From contig BTRK01000003.1 of assembly GCA_036245805.1 (NCBI GenBank), positions 31,513,215 through 31,577,214 of the forward strand: DNA of 64,000 nucleotides. Direction: 5' to 3'. Under the pieces are notes generated by a model that did not search any database, was not told the DNA's origin, and saw nothing but the letters and a program-made list of their open reading frames with translations. The stretch is from Pristionchus mayeri. Its lineage: Eukaryota > Nematoda > Chromadorea > Rhabditida > Neodiplogasteridae. Positions within the stretch are counted from its first letter, which is position 1. Each line of letters begins with the position of its first letter. Shown here one piece after another: positions 1 to 9,770 of this stretch. The translations under genes and the position numbers were made by a program.

Positions 1-58
1 GGTCGAATGTGTTCGGTAGGGAAGTAGACTGCGATGATTTGGAAAGATATGAATGCAG

Positions 59-519
59 TTCTTGAAAATGTTCTTGTCAGCTATCGTCGCTTCGTCAATT
101 GTGAGGGTAATCGGTCTTGCATACTGTAGCCTTCTCTTTCTGCAATCAGCTATTTTGAACCATCATGTACACTTTAAAGTATCTTGTGTAAGAAATGAAT
201 GCGTGCAGTACTCTTTTTTTCAACTCACCAACAAATTTGAGTTGTCGTCAATGTCCGAGAAGAACTATCTGTGAGCAGTGATCCATTTTGAGGCAGACTT
301 TACGTGATTATAGCTTGATACCATTCTCGTCCACTCAATTCAGTGTTGATCGCCCTGAAATACTTGTGTAAACTCAGGAACAATTGTTAATATTGTAATA
401 CGCCTTCGCAATTTTTAAATTGTAACTGACATGTTCACAATTATTGTTTTCGAATTCAGGTTCCTATTGAAGATCCAAATATGTTCGCTAGTGTAGATAG
501 CGATGACGAGATGGTGTAG
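59..519 (+). CDS. Possible 3' exons of an unrecognised gene
   Basis: Two candidate exons join in phase 0: 59-106, after an AG and before GTAATC, and 460-519, after TTCAG and ending in TAG. The last exon encodes an acidic tail (VPIEDPNMFASVDSDDEMV). The product is not recognised. The small exons and unusual first acceptor make this weak. A 19-base piece around the stop codon (ATGGTGTAGGCATCTGAAT) recurs at 59497-59515 and, with one mismatch, near 49619, so it may be repeat-derived. The mirror copy is at 19246-19706. Confidence 0.25.
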
Positions 520-995
520 GCATCTGAATTTGTAAAAATACACGTATATATTTTCCGATAAATATGAATCTGGCAGTTCAGTTATTATTATTGGTAAGTA
601 TGATATGCGAAAATATCGAAAAAAATCGAGGTCAAGAAAACAGATTTTTTTGAATTCGCGAAAATTTTAGTTTTCGTGTGTCATCCTACTTATATTGCTT
701 CTAATGTTCTTAAATTTCAAAGGGCATGTTCTAATATTCTAATGAATGGTGATTTTTTGTGGAAATATCAATGTCATTCTGTACTGTTCTGTGTTTGATC
801 AAAATTACCCAAAAATGCAGTAGACTGATCACGTCGGTAATATTTCCCTGGACACTTATTGACTTCTTTAATATTAATAAGCAATAACATTTTGTATATG
901 GTAACTTCAGAAAGGAGGGAGACTTTTTTTTTTTACAAATAATGACGTTTTTCGTTGGTAGCATAGTTATTTCTTTCCGTACGCTAAAGTCATCA

Positions 996-1247
996 ACATA
1001 AAAGTTTCTGGAAATAATTTTCCGCACATTTTGAGCCCAATTTCATCTCATTAGCTCACCTGGAAGCTGAAATGCAACATAACCGGGTGCAAAACCGGAA
1101 GATTCCTAAAAGCCGGCTCTGGGAGCAATGGCCCATATCTTTTTGAAATATTTACTCTAGGGTAATATATTGCTATAATATGAGTCAAATCAGACACAAC
1201 TGTTTTGAAAATTTTCCCGCATACATCCGCTGGCTCGTGATACCCGT
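996..1247. repeat. Fragment of a fold-back repeat family
   Basis: This stretch carries, in order, a CCGGCTTTTAGG-type block and a terminal block like CGGGTATCACGAGCC. The same blocks occur in the same order in the arms of the fold-back element at 55605-59386. It occupies the place where exons 1-2 of the adjacent receptor pseudogene would be expected. Apart from this block and the weak gene fragment ending at 519, I see nothing coding between 520 and 1323. Confidence 0.55.
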
Positions 1248-1692
1248 TTTAAGCTACAGTTTCATTTGAAACGAATGAGAAAAGTGTTCGCATGAATCCT
1301 AAATCAGAGCTCCACCATTTCAGACGACTCTCTTCGTTGACGGAGTGGTTATGGCTGTTTGTTACGGTGCAATCTTGCCGTATATTTCCAAGTGGATGGC
1401 TCACTTGCTGATACTTGCATTCTTTGCGATGCAAATGAACATGTGGAAGGTAATACAGTGATTGCTTCATTAGAAGGCTTGACAATTATAAAGCACGCCC
1501 ATTCATAAAGCATTATTTTTTATTTGGACAATTTGTTTACTCCAACCAAATCATGATTAATCAAGAATCCGTTAATATTTGTTTTCAGATGCTTCCGGCT
1601 CCGTCCATAAATAAATTACTCGCCCTCTCCAAGTCAGAACTCCATTTCGAAGAAAAATGCAGTCTTGAAATTAAGATCATCATTATCATTAT

Positions 1693-4548
1693 TTATCCAT
1701 TGATCAAGGTCTGGGCCTGGTGGATGATACAGTTCTTCCATTTATCGGGGTCTCTTGTGCAAACGCTCCCCCAATTAGCTCCAAGTTGCTTCACAAATTC
1801 GTCCTTCCATCTTGTTTTTGGTCTGCCAATTGGCCTGGCTCGATCGTACGGAGTCCAGTCCATCACACGTTTTGTCCATCTGTCGTCATTTATATATGCA
1901 AGTCTTGCGGCCCAAAACCATTTCCTTTCCATTGCCTGTGCTCGGATATCTGGGACTTTTAGAGACAGCCAATCATTCGTTCGGCGTTCCAATCTTGTTA
2001 CTCCGCACATTTTCCGCATCATACTACGCTGTGCTACAATGAGCCGAGTATGTATCTTTTTCGTCGGACTCCATAGTTCAGATCCATATAACAGAGCTGG
2101 CACAACGCACATCATGTACACTCGTCTCTTCAGTCCCATTTCAATCTTTCTGTTCGTGAGGAACTCGTGAAACCGGTTAAACCCTCTCCATGCACTTCCG
2201 ATCCTGCGATTAATTTCTTGCATTAGGCATTGATCAAAAGAGACGCGTATTCCAAGGTAGATGAAAGAATTGACGTATTTCAGAGCTTCGTGGTCAGCGA
2301 TTAGTCGTGGCTGGTTTCGATTTGACATAACAACAGTCTTCTTCTTGTTTATAACGAGACCGACTTTCCTGCTTGCTGTGCATAGATCATCTATCATTGT
2401 TTGAGCTTCTTGCGCAAAATGAGAAACCAATACGACGTCATCCGCATATCTGAGATTGTTCAGCCGTTTTCCATCTATATTTATTCTGTAATTCTGCCAG
2501 TTCAGCTCACTAAAACATTCTTGCAGCACTGCATTGAATAAATGAGGGGATAGTGGGTCTCCTTGTCGGACACCTTTTGCTATGTCAATAGGAACTTTTT
2601 CCTTGCCCAATCTCACACATACTTGACTTTTGTTGTACACATTTCTCATAACGTTCACAATTTTAGAATGTATTCCTTGTTTTGACAATGCTGCCCAAAC
2701 CGAACCGAATTCGATGCTGTCAAACGCTTTGGTATAGTCAATGAAGACCATGAAACAGGGAAAGTCATATTCCATTGATTTGCTTATAATCTCGCTTATA
2801 GTAAAGGAGTGATCAAGTGTTGAATAATTCCTTCTGAATCCGGCTTGATCGTGAGTTTGGCTTGCATTTAACGTACACTCTATTCGTGTATCGATCGTGG
2901 ATGTAAAAACTTTGTAGATCAGATTTAGCAACGCTATCGGTCTGTAGTTTGTGATATCTAACTGATTCCCCTTCTTGAATATGAGTGAAATGAGTGAATT
3001 CGAGAGATTGTCGGGCACTTCCTCCTTGGCGATCCATTCGTTGAATAATGAAGTAAGAGGTTGGGAGATTATATCAATTCCACTCTTCAACATTTCTGCA
3101 GTAATCTTATCTGGGCCAGGAGACTTGCCATTCTTCAATTTCCTGATTGAGCATTCAACTTCACTTTTGAGAATAGGCAATAAGGTTTCAGTTGATTTAC
3201 ACGTCACTCTAGACGGTCTTTGTCTGCTTGCAAATAAATCATCATAATAAGATTTCACAACATGTCTTAAGTCATTTTTGGAGTAGGCGATAGAACCATC
3301 GGGCTTTTCCAGCTGATTCATTTGAGTATTTCCGATTTGCGACGATCGTAGCGCTCTTCGTGTACTGTACCCGTATCTAACAGCTTCTCTCACCACTTCC
3401 AAATGCTTCTTTCGCAGATCTTCGGCTATAGAGAATCTTAGTAGTTTGTTTGTCTGGCAAAAGTCAATCCGATTATGAGCATTTGGTGTGACATCTCTAA
3501 TACGCCTCCTTTTCTCGAATAGATCCTTTGTCGTCTTTGAAAATCTTTCGTCTTGATGCCTCGGAACCATTGAGTCGTGTGCGATTTCTCCTATAGTGCA
3601 TGTGATCTTCTTGTAGCACATGAAGTCATCCTTAGACTTCGAAATGATCTTTCTTGTAAACAGTGTTCGGTCAAATTGCAGAAGAGGGCGAGGCTGATTG
3701 TAAAACCTCCTTGATTTGTTCAGAACTTTCAGACGAGCCATAACTAGTCGATGATCGGTTGTAAAGTTGAATCGACCGACCACATTCACATCTTGTATTA
3801 TTGACTTATTGCGGGATATAATGTAGTCAATTTGGTTTCGTGTTTGCATGTTTGGGGACATCCACGTCCATTTCCTCGAGTCCCGTTTGTCAAATCGCGT
3901 GTTGTGAACGAACAGTTTTGACTCAGTGCAAAAGTCGAGGAGACATTGGCCTCGATCATTTCTGTCTCCTAGGCCGTGTCGTCCAATATAGTGCTCATCC
4001 TCCGACAGACGTCGTCCTATCTTCGCATTGAAGTCGCCAGTGACAACTACGTGACCCCTACCTCCCCCAAGTAGACGAACACTACGGGAGGAGGAATCCA
4101 CGAGTGCACCTAACTCATTCAAAATGGCGTCGTAATCTTGGTCCGAGTGACTGGTCGTAGGGGCGTATACGGTGATGACACGCAAGCCAAGAGGTGGGAC
4201 GTCAATGAACGACAATCTGTCATTCACCGAGTGGAAGATTACGTGAGAGGCGAGTTGCTGCGCCACAAGAAATCCGGTTCCATTGGCGGACTTGGTACCG
4301 TATCCAACCAATAAATGGCCACTGGCATTCAAGGTCAGGGACGTACGGCCAATTCTTCTTAGTTCCTGGAGGGCGATTATATCGAATTGCACCCCACTCA
4401 CGCAATCTTCTAGTTCGGCAACTCGGTCGGCTGTTCGGAGAGTTCGTACGTTGAGAGAACCGACGCGGATGGTAGAAGGCTGCATCCGATGGACAGGCGA
4501 GACCCAGTACGGTTGTCCAAGCTGACGACTGGGGACTCCCAAACGCAC
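1693..4548 (-). CDS. RTE endonuclease-reverse transcriptase (951 aa)
   Basis: The protein copies the element's RNA into DNA at a nicked target. The N-terminal apurinic-type endonuclease shows the expected landmarks: SLNVRTL (N33), LQEL (E62), TGDFNAKIG (D172, N174) and TTDHRLV (D265, H266). The reverse transcriptase follows: KSPGPDKITAEML near 475-487, a palm FIDYTKAFDSIEF near 602-614, GVRQGDPLSPHLF near 659-671 and the catalytic YADD at 701-704. A C-terminal region with ERRTNDWLSL follows. The frame is uninterrupted in both arms, so the element may be young. Some upstream residues before MQPSTIRVG may not be native. The RTE clade is inferred from size, layout and motif spacing. Confidence 0.92.
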   Translation of the reverse strand: MRLGVPSRQLGQPYWVSPVHRMQPSTIRVGSLNVRTLRTADRVAELEDCVSGVQFDIIALQELRRIGRTSLTLNASGHLLVGYGTKSANGTGFLVAQQLASHVIFHSVNDRLSFIDVPPLGLRVITVYAPTTSHSDQDYDAILNELGALVDSSSRSVRLLGGGRGHVVVTGDFNAKIGRRLSEDEHYIGRHGLGDRNDRGQCLLDFCTESKLFVHNTRFDKRDSRKWTWMSPNMQTRNQIDYIISRNKSIIQDVNVVGRFNFTTDHRLVMARLKVLNKSRRFYNQPRPLLQFDRTLFTRKIISKSKDDFMCYKKITCTIGEIAHDSMVPRHQDERFSKTTKDLFEKRRRIRDVTPNAHNRIDFCQTNKLLRFSIAEDLRKKHLEVVREAVRYGYSTRRALRSSQIGNTQMNQLEKPDGSIAYSKNDLRHVVKSYYDDLFASRQRPSRVTCKSTETLLPILKSEVECSIRKLKNGKSPGPDKITAEMLKSGIDIISQPLTSLFNEWIAKEEVPDNLSNSLISLIFKKGNQLDITNYRPIALLNLIYKVFTSTIDTRIECTLNASQTHDQAGFRRNYSTLDHSFTISEIISKSMEYDFPCFMVFIDYTKAFDSIEFGSVWAALSKQGIHSKIVNVMRNVYNKSQVCVRLGKEKVPIDIAKGVRQGDPLSPHLFNAVLQECFSELNWQNYRINIDGKRLNNLRYADDVVLVSHFAQEAQTMIDDLCTASRKVGLVINKKKTVVMSNRNQPRLIADHEALKYVNSFIYLGIRVSFDQCLMQEINRRIGSAWRGFNRFHEFLTNRKIEMGLKRRVYMMCVVPALLYGSELWSPTKKIHTRLIVAQRSMMRKMCGVTRLERRTNDWLSLKVPDIRAQAMERKWFWAARLAYINDDRWTKRVMDWTPYDRARPIGRPKTRWKDEFVKQLGANWGSVCTRDPDKWKNCIIHQAQTLING

Positions 4549-4594
4549 GCCAGAGAGGAGGCGATCGGAGTACGACCACCCCTCACGGGCGCAC

Positions 4595-4686
4595 GAATGG
4601 AGAATGGAGAATGGAGAATGGAGAATGGAGAATGGAGAATGGAGAATGGAGAATGGAGAATGGAGAATGGAGAATGGAGAATGGAG
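4595..4686. repeat. 7-bp tandem array (GGAGAAT)n, about 13 units
   Basis: About 13 perfect units lie at the 5' end of the RTE element. The mirror array (15072-15170) has one unit more. This accounts exactly for the 7-base change in mirror offset and makes the plus-strand reading frame differ between arms. The apparent MENGEWRMENGEW peptide is a translation artefact. Confidence 0.95.
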
Positions 4687-4857
4687 AAAATGAATGGAAG
4701 GAAATTAAGATACCGAATGGGAACTCGCCCAAGAATGATCCTTGCTTATTCTACGACCATCATTTTCGGGATTCATGGATATGTAAGTGTAGAAGCTGTT
4801 GAAACGACAATACAAAATCTTACTGTTATTGTTGCAAAATCGCACCGTTGGGTTGTA

Positions 4858-6123
4858 TCAGGTTGTAACATAAGTTTTGTCGCGTCCAATCTCTTATGCA
4901 TTTTAACCTCAGAAATTCTTCGAATTAATTTAATCTCAATTTCGTTATTCATCATCAGTGAGGGCCTTCGTACTCTTTCTTACGCGCTTTACTTCAGTCC
5001 TGTCAAGGCAGTTGAGGAGGCACATTAGTCAGACAAAGTTGTACTGAGATAAGGATTACAAATCATTTTCACGCATCAGCTCTTCTTGAAAAGGATAAAT
5101 TATGCCGATTTTGTGTGATTTGCGTAAAGTACTACATATGTGCATAATTTTGAACCACTCACGGATAATGACAAACGAAAATCGTTCTAGAAATGTAGAC
5201 GAGTTTGTATAATGTGGATGGTTGGTGACGGTCGCGAAAACTTTCGCAAGCCGAATTTTCTTCTCAATAGATATCCAGATCCAAATAGTGGTGGAATATA
5301 GTTCACCCAAAGTGGTCAGTATGCAGACAAAGTTTGGGGTAGATTGGGTTCTGTTGAGATAAGTGGCTCCATTCAGAACGATGGTATGTAAATTAAACTA
5401 ATGAAATCGGCACTTTGTTCATATTCCTACCTCGCACACATGTTCAATATCTGATTTGTTGTGTCCATCCTAACCATAAACCCTTCCCTTACTAGTATCT
5501 ACTTGGGATAAGTTTGGAAATAGATAGCTTTTGAATGACAATCTTTAATTCGAAACACCTAAACTTGCATATTTTGGTAAAATTGTGCGCGAATTGAATT
5601 AATAAAAATTCAAATTTCCCACAAGTGGAGTGTTCTTTCTCTCACTTGTTTAATGATAAATTATACCTCCATGAGTGGTAATTGGAACGCACTTATGTTA
5701 GTCACTGTTGTTGCAATTCTGGATTCAGAAGAGTTGGTCAAGTTGGCTACGAATCAGCGGCTAACCTTACACTCAGTGAAGTATATCTTTGATTCCGCTC
5801 AACATAGCACCATATCTGGCGTATATTTTGAAAGAGCATTGACGGGGTATATCACCATGCTGTAGAAGTTTGGTTCATTATTCATCTCTGCGAACTAGCA
5901 CCTGATCAAACGAATTAAAAAAATCTGCACCAAATTTAAATCAGTTCATATTAATATTTTTCGCATAGCCAGCGTTCGCAGTTCAGCTCTACCCTATGGT
6001 TTGAATGTGCATGAACACCCCAAACATATGCTAGGAGGTCAGGCATTGATAATGTTTGAGAAGTATCCTTCATGGAAATATTGTGAACCTCCGAAATGCG
6101 ACAAAACTTATGTTACAACCTAA
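4858..6123. mobile_element. Mariner-like element with inverted ends, left arm
   Basis: The ends TCAGGTTGTAACATAAG and CTTATGTTACAACCTAA are inverted copies, flanked by TA on each side (4856-4857 and 6124-6125). Length is 1266 bp, typical of mariner. No transposase motif is recognised inside, so it is non-autonomous or badly decayed. It enlarges intron 4 of the receptor pseudogene, whose counterpart in the 20014-23573 gene is only 98 bp. Confidence 0.75.
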
Positions 6124-7261
6124 TAAATATTCAATATGAGCATGCCTTTCCAGTTCACAATCTTGTCGCACGTTGTGCCATCCGAAGAGCTAGAGGAAGA
6201 GTTGGAGGCAACAGTGTACATATTGCATGGCACCAACACCACCCATTACCGTGTCGTTGGATTCAAGCTTACGGATGATGTAAGTTCACCTCTGACAAAT
6301 TCCGACGGGGAATGTGTTCATTACGGAAAACATTACGGAAGATTCAAAGACTGGCAGTCACTACATTTCACGCTTCAGAGGACAAAATCTGAAGCAACAA
6401 TTGTATGATAATATTAAAGATAATATCATAGAATAATTCAAATACCAATTTTTTAAATTTCGATTAAGCAGCGTAATTTGTACAGTTCTTTGGCCTTCAA
6501 ACTAAACTCTCCCTTTCAGAAGCTGTACAGTGCCTATGACGCTGTGATTCAGGACGTCTTTCCCGTTTACCTCACCAGCTACGCCATGCTTGCAGTGTGC
6601 ACCCTCAGAGTGTGAATTGCGGAAATTTCGAAAATGGATCTCTTCTTTGCAGATTCGCAAATTAATCAACGCCCTGGGCGCATCAATCAGCGTTAAAACG
6701 GCGCAAATGTAACGTCGCTTCTGGCTAACACAGATTGCACAGGTATGTGCCGTTGTCAGTTTTATTTTAATTAGATTTATTTTAATTATTTTAATTAGAA
6801 TTAATTTTTAAAAATTCTTACAATTCAGGGTTTTCTCCCACTAATGTCGCCCGCCTTGATTCCCATATTCTACATGACCTTCAAGGTTGTACATCATAGT
6901 TTTGATTCTTTTGTATTTTTAATTCAAGGGCGAGAATCTCGGCGTAGCTTCTGCCCTTATCAGCTTCCTGCTCTTCACAGCGCCCGCGTTTACGGTAAAG
7001 TTTTGTGCTAATCTCATATTTACCACTCGAGTGGTCCCGTTATGAAATGATCGAACGAGTAATAACCAACCCTCACGTGACACGTATCATCTAATTAACT
7101 GACACATGATATTAATGATATCGTCATAACGTCATGAGTTATCATTCAGGCGTTGCTCCGACTTTGTTTCGTCCGTCAATCCGCGAGATCCGGGAATTCA
7201 TCGAGAGCTTCAGATCAGAATGCACTGGTAGGTACAGAAGCTAGTTAGGTATGGTAGTTAA

Positions 7262-7344
7262 CGGAGGATGAGAACTATGACGTCATGTCGCCTTAATAGA
7301 TCAAAGGCGGATTGACGTCATAGTTCTCATCCAGCCTAGTTCCG
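7262..7344. mobile_element. 83-bp palindromic MITE with TTAA target duplication
   Basis: The unit contains GATGAGAACTATGACGTCA in both orientations and is flanked by TTAA on both sides (7258-7261, 7345-7348). The same intron of the paralogue at 20014-23573 has an uninterrupted GTAGTTAACAGG near 20158-20171 (read on the minus strand), which is the empty site. A related copy sits at 23411-23470. Confidence 0.8.
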
Positions 7345-8049
7345 TTAACAGGTCGGTAGGTATACATTCAGACATTGATGCTCGCAACGCTATTTAATAC
7401 GTGGATTTTTCGGGGGGGGGGGGGGTGATAATTGCTAAAACGACAATTGCTCAACTTGTCGCCGTGTGCGTGCAATTTGGCGCAGCGACTTGTGAGTTAT
7501 TTCATTGTAACCAGTATGCGCTACCATACATTTACATATATTAGTCTTGTTTCCAGGCGAACTTAAGTTTTACACTTCTTCAACGACCAGGGGTTCATGG
7601 TCCAAAATTGAGAATTTTAGCAAAAACTCATGGCTAGATAAACACCAAATGCCCTAACCAATCGATACACATATTACTAGTATAGAGTAGTTACTCGGGC
7701 ACTAGAATACCAATTGGTTACGATACTAAGTGTTTATCTAGACATGATTTTCTACTCAAAATCTGAATTTTGGACCATGACCCACTGGTCGTTGGTGAAG
7801 TGTAAAACTCATGATCGCTTGGTAACAAGACTAATGTATGCAAATGTACGGGAGCGCATACTGGTTACAATGAAACAACTCCCAAGTCGCTGCACCAAAT
7901 TGCAAGTAAACGGCGAAGAGTTGAGCAATTGTCGTTTTAGCAATTGTCACCCCCCCCCCCCGATTTTTCAGGCGAGCGGTTCAACCAAAGCAAAGGCAGA
8001 TTCGAATAAACTAAAGTCAATCTCCATCCCTGTACCAGTTCGTCAATAA

Positions 8050-8766
8050 TACTATTTCATCAATATTTGTATATTATCGATGTGAATTTATACTTCACGA
8101 TAAAAGCATATACCACTATTTGTGCTTCATATAATTCATGCCTAGTGACCACAAAATTATCGGCAATCAAATAGTATAATTAACTTGCCCGAACCCCCCC
8201 CCCCCCGTCGTAAGCGGGAAGTCACGTGTAGCGAAGTAAGCTTCGCAATCGCTCGTGGCGTCACTTGTTTACTGTTTCCTATCCTGAAGTCGTGATCAAA
8301 ACATACGGACACGGCACTTTATAGCAATGTAATATAGATTCCATTACAATAATTTTGACTTTGAATGATATTGCATTCACGATAACTTTGTATTCACGAT
8401 AGCCTTTTGAACTATTCGTGTTCTTGAAATGTTTTTATATTTGTTATGCGTGTTATACGCTGTGAACAAGGCTATTTAGGTAGATGTACAGAATTTTGAG
8501 TTTCCAATGAATTATCTGATAACAAATTATACCTTACAAGCATTTTCCTTTCCGCAGTACGTATCTGCAATGCAAGTATGGCCCACCTCGAGGCACACCC
8601 TGATCCCTGAGGAGTCCTGATCGAGAGTACAGACTCACGGTGGGGGAAGCACTGACCACTTAGTGTGAATCCCTATCATTTGTATCTTGATCTAGATGTT
8701 TAACACTGATGCATTGTGTCTTAGATCCTTATTGTAGTCTGAGGGCAGACTAGGGTAAAAAGGAGG
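8050..8766. other. Non-coding stretch of the left arm
   Basis: Downstream flank of the receptor pseudogene up to the CR1-like LINE. It contains a run of 13 C at 8194-8206. I see no exon, RNA gene or transposon end here. Confidence 0.5.
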
Positions 8767-9634
8767 ATATACTTATACTTATACTTATACTTTATTCACC
8801 ATCAGGGTAGGAGAGAGATTATGCCTTGAAGGCGTCGAAGAAGGGAGATCAGGTGGTATTTTGGGCTCGGGCGAGCGTGTGGGTGGGGATTGTGTGGCAG
8901 TCCGTGTTACATTCTTATGTTGGAAGAGTGGAGGACATTCATGGGAGAGTTTTTCATAAGGCGACGGAAAGGGATACGGGGCATGGTAACTATTTGGTTG
9001 GGAAGGGAATTCCAGAGCGTTAGTGAACGAGTGGCACAAGAAGTTATGGAAGATGGACTAACGAATGGTAGAGCTATGCGCAGACTGTGAGAGGCACGGA
9101 GACTACGATTGAGAGGAGCAATCGAATAGAGACTAGAGGTGTCGAGGAGAACATAGTCATGCAAAGAGTCATACAGGAAGTAAATATCGTTCAAAGAACG
9201 TCGATATTCAAGTGTCTCTATTTGGAAGTGCTTAAGCCTATCAGGGTAAGTCAGGTAAGGCAATTTAGATCGGCCCAGAACACGTCTAGTGAATTCGCGC
9301 TGCACAGATTCGATTTGATTAACCAAACCAATAGCAATAGGATTCCAAATTATGGTTGAGGACTCAAGAAGAGGGCGAATGTAAATTTTGTATGCCTTAA
9401 GCAATATATCAGCCGAGGTTGTGAGGAAAGATCGAAGTAAAAGATTGCACATGGACCTGGCTTTTCTAGTTATTTGAGCAATATGATGGCCAAAGTGCAA
9501 GTTGCTAGAGAAGAAAACACCTAGGTCGCGAACTTGTTCTTTCGGGGAGATGATTTTACCATTTAGGACATATTGCGATCTATTTTTAAGGCGGCCAAGA
9601 TGGAGTACAGTACACTTAGGAACACTGATAGTCA
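8767..9634 (-). mobile_element. CR1/jockey-like LINE, left-arm copy
   Basis: Reverse-complement copy of the 3' part of the LINE at 9771-10993. It includes the tail of three or more GTATAA units that ends that element (seen here as TATACT repeats near 8767-8795). The left copy lacks the reverse transcriptase core and stops at 9634, where the mirror symmetry ends. Confidence 0.85.
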
Positions 9635-9770
9635 GGTAAGGCAATTTAGATCGGCCCAGAACACGTCTAGTGAATTCGCGCTGCACAGATTCGATTTGAT
9701 TAACCAAACCAATAGCAATAGGATTCCAAATTATGGTTGAGGACTCAAGAAGAGGGCGAATGTAAATTTT
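9630..9770. repeat. 141-bp direct repeat of 9249-9389 at the palindrome junction
   Basis: Bases 9630-9770 repeat 9249-9389 at a fixed offset of 381. The segment begins with AGTCA, which is also the last base group of the mirror-symmetric arm. It then joins sense LINE sequence at 9771. It is therefore an extra fragment inserted at the turn-around point of the inverted duplication. Confidence 0.9.

Larger units (their letters stand above)
1678..4700 (-). mobile_element. RTE-type non-LTR retrotransposon, left arm
   Basis: The element is 3.0 kb, read on the minus strand, and flanked by an 11-bp target duplication GAAATTAAGAT (1667-1677 and 4701-4711). Its 3' end is an ATG/ATA-rich simple tail next to 1678. 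Its 5' end carries the 7-bp tandem array. One long frame with endonuclease and reverse transcriptase and no separate ORF1 is the RTE layout. It inserted in exon 4 of a receptor gene. Confidence 0.92.
1324..8049 (+). pseudogene. Chemoreceptor (Str-superfamily-like) pseudogene, left arm
   Basis: Exons match one-for-one those of the intact gene at 20014-23573: 1324-1449, 1589-4782 (split by a LINE), about 6134-6279, 6520-6609, 6653-6742, 6829-6885, 6929-6994, 7150-7227 and 7972-8049. Exons 1-2 (start codon and first membrane segment) are missing. Further defects are a 2-bp deletion in exon 4, an RTE LINE in the same exon, loss of the CAG acceptor of exon 5, an in-frame TAA at 6710-6712 in exon 7 and a 2-codon deletion in exon 8. 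The tail (SISIPVPVRQ) remains readable. Intron 4 holds a mariner-like element and the intron after 7227 a MITE. The family is a nematode G-protein-coupled odorant-type receptor; this copy cannot make one. Confidence 0.9.
1..9634 (+). repeat. Left arm of a giant palindrome (inverted duplication)
   Basis: Position x on the left pairs with about 19765-x on the right, from base 1 to 9634. The offset is 19765 outside the 7-bp tandem array at 4595-4686, 19758 inside it, and 19761 inside the C/G runs. All coding frames of this arm recur in mirror image. The left end is cut by the window edge, so the arm may be longer. Seen directly; whether it is biological or an assembly product cannot be settled from sequence alone. 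Confidence 0.95.

Noticed and set aside
1553..2170. 205-codon plus-strand open frame over the LINE 3' region and its mirror
   Set aside because: It is the shadow of the RTE protein on the opposite strand, with no independent motif.
4489..5028. Open frame with a MENGEWRMENGEW repeat protein
   Set aside because: It is produced by translating the 7-bp tandem array. The frame differs between the two arms because of one extra repeat unit, so it is not conserved as protein.
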